Below the pieces are notes generated by a model. The model worked only from the letters and a program-made list of their open reading frames with translations, had not been told where the DNA came from and did no database searches. The position numbers and the translations under genes are program-made. A DNA stretch of 64,000 bases from Zygaena filipendulae (taxonomy: Eukaryota > Arthropoda > Insecta > Lepidoptera > Zygaenidae), in assembly GCA_907165275.2 (NCBI GenBank), contig OU015649.1, forward strand, positions 11,128,001 through 11,192,000. Reading direction: 5' to 3'. Below, in pieces: positions 57,597 to 64,000 of this stretch. Numbering within the stretch: the stretch's first letter is position 1; every line of letters begins with the position of its first letter.

Positions 57597-59226
57597 CTAC
57601 AGTCCATTATAGATTTTATTATTTGGTGATTGTTTAAGAATTTTTCTGAGAGCTGAAACAAAGGACATATATTTTAGTTAGTTTGGAAGAAACTTTATTT
57701 AGTTCACTGATAATTTGGTGACTTTGAACTGCTTTTATAAGGACAAAGGAAAAAATAATTTTATTGTCAAAAATTTTACCTTCTTTGTCTTCATCTGTAA
57801 AGTCTTGTTTTGGAAAATCTATATCAAATGTGATATACAAATTGCCATGGAGGTTGTTATTATCAAAGTTGGGCATCCCCTCTCCCTTCTTACGGACGCG
57901 AGCACCTGCCCATGTTACTTTATCCCTAGTAACAGTCACTTTGTGACCATCTAAGTGTTCTATATCCAATGTGAACCCAGTCAGTGCATCCTAGAATAAG
58001 TTAACATTGTTAATATTCTAATCAGTTATAAATCCACCATAAATAATAGTATTAAGTGTGAAGCATAACTGGATTGCGATTACAATGACTTATTTAAGAT
58101 AAGCTTATCAGCTGATCCAATTATTATTAATAAATTTTATAACACTTTGGGAAATCAATTTACCTGAAGGGAAATTGTGATATTTGTGTAAAGATCATCT
58201 CCTTGCCTGGTGAAGTGTGGATGTCTTTCAGTTTTGAACACAAATATCAAGTCACCAGGATCTCCATCCATGTGTGGTTCACCCTCACCTCGTAACTTCG
58301 ACTTGTGTCCATCAGGAGCACCAACTTCTACCTAAATTATCAAATAAAAAATATAAATATCTATCTGTTATTATGTCAGTCAATATTTCCATAACGAGTC
58401 TATCATTTAGACTGACCTCAACTTCTAGTAATCTCTCTTCATTGACTAACTTAACATTAGGACACTCATCACACACAGTCTGCTGCATCATTTGGAATCG
58501 GCCAGGACCAAGGTTTCTTGTCACCATTTCTTGTCTACAGTTGCATTTACGGGTACCAGATGCTGGCTTTATCACTGGTTTATTGCGAGTTATCTGTAAA
58601 TATAAATTCAATTATCTTATACTTTATTCTAATGCATAAATTACAAGCTGTGCACTAGGTGTGTGTATGACCTGTGAAGCTACTTTATGTTTCATAAAAT
58701 ATTGCGATAAATTTCAAAGTAATTTTAAATAAATACTTATTTTATTTCATTATGGTAACAACATGGTAATACTCACTTCTATAAAGTTTCCACTGTATAG
58801 TTCTTCTAAAGATACAGTGATTTCCATCACTATGTCAGCCCCGCGGGGCGTTTCATGTTGCTGGGGTTCACCCCCAAAGTGGAAACCGAAGTCTCCAAAA
58901 AAGCTAGCAAATGGATCATTGTTATTCATCATACCGTCTTTTTTAAGGCAGTCTTCGCCACAACGATCGTACAGTTCACGCTTTTCTGGGTCTGAGAGAG
59001 CCTCATAGGCTGCTCCAAGATCTTGGAACTTCTGCGATGCGTTCGGATCATCTTGATTTTTATCAGGGTGAAGAGCTTTCGCTAACTTTCTGTAAGCTTT
59101 CTTGATTTCATTTGTGTTAGCTGAACGAGACACGCCAAGTATTTGATAAAAATCACGACCGGCAATTGTTAAGACTAGAGCAGATAAAAAACTAATTAAA
59201 AATACGTACGCAGTATTAGTTAACAT
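57597..59226 (-). CDS. DNAJB11: DNAJB11/ERdj3-type ER DnaJ co-chaperone, complete
   Basis: Exons: 58777-59226, 58417-58593, 58164-58331, 57780-57990, 57597-57652, giving 353 aa. Residues 1-23 are a signal peptide ([16 protein letters not shown]). Residues 24-90 are the J domain with HPD at 53-55, which stimulates the BiP ATPase. A short Gly/Phe region follows ([12 protein letters not shown]). The substrate-binding domain has a Cys-rich insert ([28 protein letters not shown]) and the conserved HLDGHKV and [13 protein letters not shown] motifs. It ends KIYNGL. The protein acts in the ER lumen with BiP on unfolded clients. A polyadenylation signal (TTTATT on plus) lies at 57470. It is head-to-head with the PSMB7 gene, with 1.5 kb between start codons. 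Confidence 0.96.
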
Positions 59227-59684
59227 TTTGTTATTACATAGGAACTAATTATTTATCGTTATTAAAAGTTAGTTTATCTCATCAGCACTCCAAACGCCTT
59301 GTTACTCACTGAACATATTTTTTGCTTTTTTGTACTATATCAATTTTGACAAATTTTTGACACATGAAATGACAATTGATGACTACTTCGACAATTCGTC
59401 CTCATATGATTGGTTAACGTTTTGGCTAAAAAAGACAAAATAGATTTTAAACCGTAAACAGTAAACATAAGGTTTATAATCATGTGCGTAACTATTCCTT
59501 TGGAATTTGTCTGGACCAATCCTAGAAAGCCTCGTCACAGATAATATACGATAATTTTATAGGCCTCGTAGACCGTAGCTTTCGTAGACGGAGAATATCT
59601 ACGGTAGCTTTAGTTAGTTAATTTGTGGACCGTAGTCGTAGATCAACATGCTTGCGTTCATATTTTTAGTAGACATGAGTAACT

Positions 59685-59765
59685 CCGGACCCGTATATAT
59701 CTTTGGATATGTATCCGGAAGCGGAGATGTTACAACTCCTTCACTTTTCAAATATTAAACATATC
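59685..59765 (-). repeat. Inverted copy of the 29.07-29.16 kb repeat
   Basis: It shares CCCGTATATATCTTTGGAT, GTTACAACTCC and TCACTTTTCAAA-type blocks. The rest of the DNAJB11/PSMB7 gap (59.77-60.7 kb) holds a GCGCCCCCTGG-type repeat and no other gene I can recognise. Confidence 0.5.
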
Positions 59766-60724
59766 CATAAGTCTTATTAATTTGTGACATATCCTGGGGC
59801 CGGTCCTGCCTTTAGTGCAGGGTGTGCCTCGAGGCGCCCCCTGGAAGTCTGCGACAAAACTAATTCGGCTGAGAATTGGACAAATGCTAGGTTACCGGCG
59901 CCCCCCCACGCTCGACTCGGCTCGTCTAACGTCTTTCTTTCTACCTAAACTCTCCCCATTTTTTTATTTATGCTTTTTAGTTTTGTGTTTTTGGAAGTTG
60001 ATTTTTATTTTTTTGTTAAAATTTTGTTATGTTGGTGTTTAATGTTCGCAGGCATTTTATTACATCCGTGATATGGGAAAGGGCCCTGGGTTCAGATCGC
60101 ACACGGGCGCGTTGGTGGTTAGGACCGGCGCTGATTGTTTTTTATATTACATGTAAATTCAGAGTTGTAGACGTCGACTACAGGAAGACTATCACTTTCT
60201 CTTTCTCTATACGCGAATACCTTGTCTATTTCATTCTCCGTGTTACGAAATGATTTTGTATTTAGAATTTTATTTAAAAATTAACACCTTTTCTTTAAGT
60301 TTGACGTTTAATGACGTGGTGAATAAAAATATCTCCAACTGGCTGCACCGTTTTTCTTTAAAGTCCCATATAGTTTTTAACACTCCGTCTACGTCTACCA
60401 CCTTTTTCTAACTTTCCCGATACGGTAGTATCTCTAAGTAGTTTGTGCTTTCCCGTTTCCCTGAACTAGTGTTGCCCGTCGCGCGTTTAGTGCTGTACCA
60501 CACCGACTCGGAAAGTCGGAACAAGTGTTTTACTAAATCGATTCTTCACTCTTCAGTTAATATATTATCTGTGGTAGCTGGCAGCTACTAGCTGCATGTT
60601 CTCTTATTCGTCTGTGGGTAGCTGTGACTTGTAGTTTTTCATTTGGAATTGTAATTTACGAGTTATTTAATATTGAGTGATTTTAACTAGCGGTACTTTA
60701 AATAAGAAATTTGAAGTTTAGATC

Positions 60725-62554
60725 ATGACTTCGGTGTTAGTTCCTGAAGTTCCTGCTGCAGGGTTTTCTTTTGAAAATTGTCAGCGGTGTGTATACAAAA
60801 GTACTATTTTACTATTACAATGAGAGGACTTTAGTTACAATAGCTATTTATTTTCCAGAAATGCATTTCTCGCACAGAAAGGATTCCCGGCACCAAAAGC
60901 CACGAAGACTGGTACCACCATTGTAGGCATTATCTACGCAGATGGTGTGATTCTTGGTGCAGACACTCGTGCTACCGAGAACACCGTTGTATCGGACAAA
61001 AATTGTGAGAAAATCCATTACTTAGCTGGAAACATGTATTGTTGTGGTGCGGGAACTGCCGCCGATACCGAGATGACCACTCAAACAGTGGCCTCCCAGT
61101 TGGAGTTGCAACGTTTGCATACGGGTCGAACTGTACCGGTCGCGACAGCCGCCACGCTTCTGAAGCGTATGTTGTTCCGTTACCAGGGACATATTGGAGC
61201 TGCCTTAGTACTAGGTGGTGTTGACCGCACTGGTCCACACATATATTGCATTTATCCACATGGATCTGTTGACAAACTTCCATATGCCACTATGGGTAAG
61301 AAAATATAGTTGACTGAGCAATAAAATTAATTAAATTTGTTGTTATTTCTAACAGTATTTATAAATTTCTTTTTTAATTTATATTTATAGGTTCTGGCTC
61401 ATTAGCTGCAATGGCAGTCTTCGAATCTGGCTGGAAACCAAACATGTCTGAGGAAGAAGGCAAAAAATTGGTCAGGGATGCTATTGCAGCTGGTATTTTC
61501 AATGATTTGGGATCTGGTTCAAATGTAGATCTTTGTGTTATTAGAAACACTGGTCCTGCACAATATCTTAGAACTTATGAAGAAGCAAATGTTAAGGTAA
61601 ATAATAAATAGTATAAATACCAGTTCATAGTTTTGTAATAAAAGTTTTTTTTTGTAATAGATAAATAATAATTATCATAATGTAGGTGTAGTACCTAGCA
61701 TAATAATTGAGCACCAGTTTTGAGCTGTATGTATCAACATTTTGGCAAAAGTAAATTATCTAATATGTTTAAAATTAAGCTTCAGTTTCATGTGTTTTCA
61801 AATTTATTTAGTTCTCTTTCTTCTAATGTGAAGGTGTATTCGCTAAAATACTCACTATAGTATATCAATTGATGATTTGACTATTGACAAATGAACATCA
61901 TTATACAAGTCTTTCTATTGAAGCTTTATCTTGATTTTGTAGTACATAATAAACTGATTCATTGTGGGACTCAATTTCACAAACTTCTTTCTGTGGGATC
62001 TTTGGTGGAGAAGACATATCTAGACACGATGGCGCTGCCCTTGGCCTTACAAATGAATAACCTGGTGTGCCTTCAATAATTTGTAAAAAATTGTTTTCTT
62101 TTTAACTTGTTTTACAGTTAAATATATTGTTGTCAAAGAGTGATGGCACTTCAGTTGTGCCATCTGCAACAAAACAGTATGCGCACTGGCGTTCCTTCCA
62201 TACAAGCCCAAAAGCCCGGCCTGTCTAACTGAAGCGCTTGCTTATGGAGTATCAAATATTTTAATAAGTATTTCTACTTATCAACTTTATTTATACTTAT
62301 TAAAATATTGATATTCTGTGGCAAGTGTTTAGGCTAGGCAAAACAGGCTTTTGGGCTTATATGGAAGGACCGCCACTGAGTATGCATGTTTACAAGATGG
62401 TATGAATTTGTTGCAGGGCAAGAAGCAGGGATCGTACAGGTATGCTGCTGGCACTACAGCAGTTCTGAAGCAGAGTGTAATTCCCCTGCATGTTGAATCT
62501 GTAGCTGTGCATCCAGTGCCCATGGATGTTGAACCCTCATTTAGCCGCCACTAA
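60725..62554 (+). CDS. PSMB7: Proteasome subunit beta type-7 (beta-2), complete
   Basis: Exons: 60725-60786, 60859-61295, 61391-61596, 62417-62554, giving 280 aa. A 39-residue propeptide ends in TKTG before [20 protein letters not shown], so Thr40 becomes the N-terminal nucleophile. Lys in the SDKNCEKI block, [42 protein letters not shown] and [13 protein letters not shown] are all present. Beta-2 carries the trypsin-like activity of the 20S core; its C-terminal arm ([20 protein letters not shown] onward) wraps its neighbour in the ring. AATAAA is at 62571. Intron 3 contains a hairpin repeat. Confidence 0.97.
62176..62393. repeat. Hairpin repeat in PSMB7 intron 3
   Basis: ACAAGCCCAAAAGCCCGGCC (left) pairs with CAGGCTTTTGGGCTTATATG (right), with GTTCCTTCCAT and GTATGCGCACTGGC also mirrored. 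The centre is AT-rich. It lies about 25 bp before the exon 4 acceptor. Confidence 0.7.
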
Positions 62555-62570
62555 AATGAATGTTTCAGTA

Positions 62571-62576
62571 AATAAA
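62571..62576 (+). terminator. PSMB7 polyadenylation signal
   Basis: AATAAA lies 17 nt after the stop codon, giving a very short 3' UTR. Confidence 0.65.
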
Positions 62577-62774
62577 ACTTATCCTTTAATGATAAATCTT
62601 TTATTTATAAAATTAATTTGTAAAAAATATTAATAAATCTGCTTATAATATGGACGGAATTATAAGTACTTAATAAAATCTTATACTATATACATTTGTA
62701 TAAAAATTAAAAATATTATGTAAAAATATTAAGTTTTAAAAATAAAGTTAGAAATATTTTCCTCTGAATGTTGA

Positions 62775-63410
62775 CAAAATTTTTTTTTAGTCTGTCTTGT
62801 AGACAAAAATATTGGACGCGTATTTTTTTTTTACTTTATAAAAATAACGGCTATACATTGAGTTGAAATTTCGCGTGAGGTCACAAACCGGTGCAGTTTG
62901 TATGGCGCCATAATGGGGATGTTGACTACTTTTGAAAATCAAAATTCTAATTAGTCCGTCTGTTAGAGAATAAAAAATCAGAAGACACGTATTTTTTGCT
63001 TTTTCAAATAAATTAAAATATTCAGAGATAAAGCGCATTAAAGTTTAAGGTAAGGGGGTCGTAACGTCACCACAGATAATATAATACGACGTCACCAACC
63101 GCTAAAACCGCCATACAACCTGTCCAGATAGTGACGTCACGCGAAATTTCAACTCAATGTATCGCCGTTATTTCTTGGTTACGTAAAAAAAAAAATACGT
63201 GTCCAATATTTCGAAAAAATTTGTCGACATGCCCATAAAGCGGTTAGTGACGTCACGAGCCCCCCGCCCTAAACTTTAATGCGCTTTATTTCTGTTATAT
63301 TTCCATTTATTTGAAAAAGCAAAAAATACGTGTCTATTATTTTTTTTCTAACGGACGGAATATTTAGAATTTTGATTTTCAAGAGTCGTCAAACATCCCT
63401 GTTCCCTACA
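62775..63410. mobile_element. Cluster of GACGTCAC MITEs
   Basis: Three partial or full copies in sequence: about 62775-62925, 62925-63240 and 63240-63400. They share AATTCTAATTAGTCCGTC, ATAAAGCGCATTAAAGTTTA and GTGACGTCACGCGAAATTTC, partly inverted. 63.4-64.0 kb holds a short CCCGCG-like remnant (about 63400-63470) and otherwise nothing I can identify. Confidence 0.7.
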
Positions 63411-64000
63411 GTTTCATGCACGTTAATATTCGAGTTTCCGAGGGATTTCCGGGATAAATAGCAGATAGTAAAGTCTGATAAAAAAAAAAAGGACTTACCT
63501 TTCCCAGCTTTATTTTACAAATTTGTTAAAGAATAAATACGTTTACTACGCGCTTCGTAAAGAAACAACAATCCGCCCCTGGACCTACCAAATTAATTTT
63601 TTGCCGCGTCCCCCTTACGAGAGGTATACTATCTATAGTCTTAATCAGATTATACCTGTAGGTATTCAAAGATACTCTGAAAATTTCAATATACCTTCTT
63701 TGTACTAAAAAATACGCGTGATTTTGGGGAGTACCTATTCTAAAACCTCACCACATATCACCAGGGGGGGAAGGGGCTAAAAGTGATAAATGGACGACCC
63801 AAGGACGACCCCATACTTGAGGTAATAGTGGTAAAGACTGTTACTGTTTTATGTGTGTGTAATAAACTTGAGATTCGAGCTCAACCTTGCAATATGCTTA
63901 CAGGTTTATTAAATACTAGTATTTGGAGTTTAGATTAATCAGACATTTTGCTTTTTTACGTTCCTGTCCTATTGTAGATTAGATACAAGATCCAAGTCGT

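Overview
The window is nuclear DNA of an insect, almost certainly a moth or butterfly (Lepidoptera). Six conserved metazoan protein-coding genes can be read exon by exon. Introns are short to medium, AT-rich and loaded with small interspersed repeats. The most abundant repeat carries a CCCGCGGTTTCACCCGCG core that I associate from general knowledge with lepidopteran genomes. No taxon-specific marker allows a species call.

Layout. 1-4481 (minus): 5' part of an SS18/SYT-type chromatin co-activator gene, running off the left edge. 7033-11002 (plus): a six-exon POGLUT2/KDELC1-type ER protein O-glucosyltransferase. 12178-23857 (minus): a 12-exon CYLD-type deubiquitinase. 29997-55405 (plus): a 20-exon phosphorylase kinase regulatory subunit beta (PHKB) ending in a CaaX box, with its last exon amplified in tandem. 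57597-59226 (minus): a five-exon ER DnaJ co-chaperone, DNAJB11/ERdj3. 60725-62554 (plus): a four-exon proteasome beta-2 subunit (PSMB7). SS18/POGLUT2, CYLD/PHKB and DNAJB11/PSMB7 are head-to-head pairs. The six genes belong to unrelated pathways (chromatin, ER glycosylation, ubiquitin signalling, glycogen breakdown, ER folding, proteasome), so there is no operon-like logic. Predicted lengths (501, 646, about 1074, 353 and 280 aa for the five complete genes) agree with the families as I remember them, and every inferred splice junction keeps the reading frame.

The rest is a dense, nested mobile-element landscape. It includes a Tc1-type DD34E transposase broken by a hairpin MITE; a 1.5-kb P-element-like element with 35-bp terminal inverted repeats (TIRs), an 8-bp target-site duplication (TSD) and a THAP-like N-terminal fragment; and a 640-bp element with a 9-bp TSD. 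There is also a 1.5-kb GC-rich foldback element with two inward-facing TATA boxes, several palindromic MITEs, a family sharing CCGACTTCC ends and an internal long hairpin, a GACGTCAC-rich MITE family, tRNA-derived SINEs, and RTE-like and jockey-like LINE relics.

The oddest signal is a recurrent insertion of only about 23-26 bp in the first 10 kb. Three of its five copies are flanked by different 9-10-bp direct repeats, so they look like transposed units far smaller than any standard element. No CRISPR, operon, rRNA or functional tRNA gene is seen.
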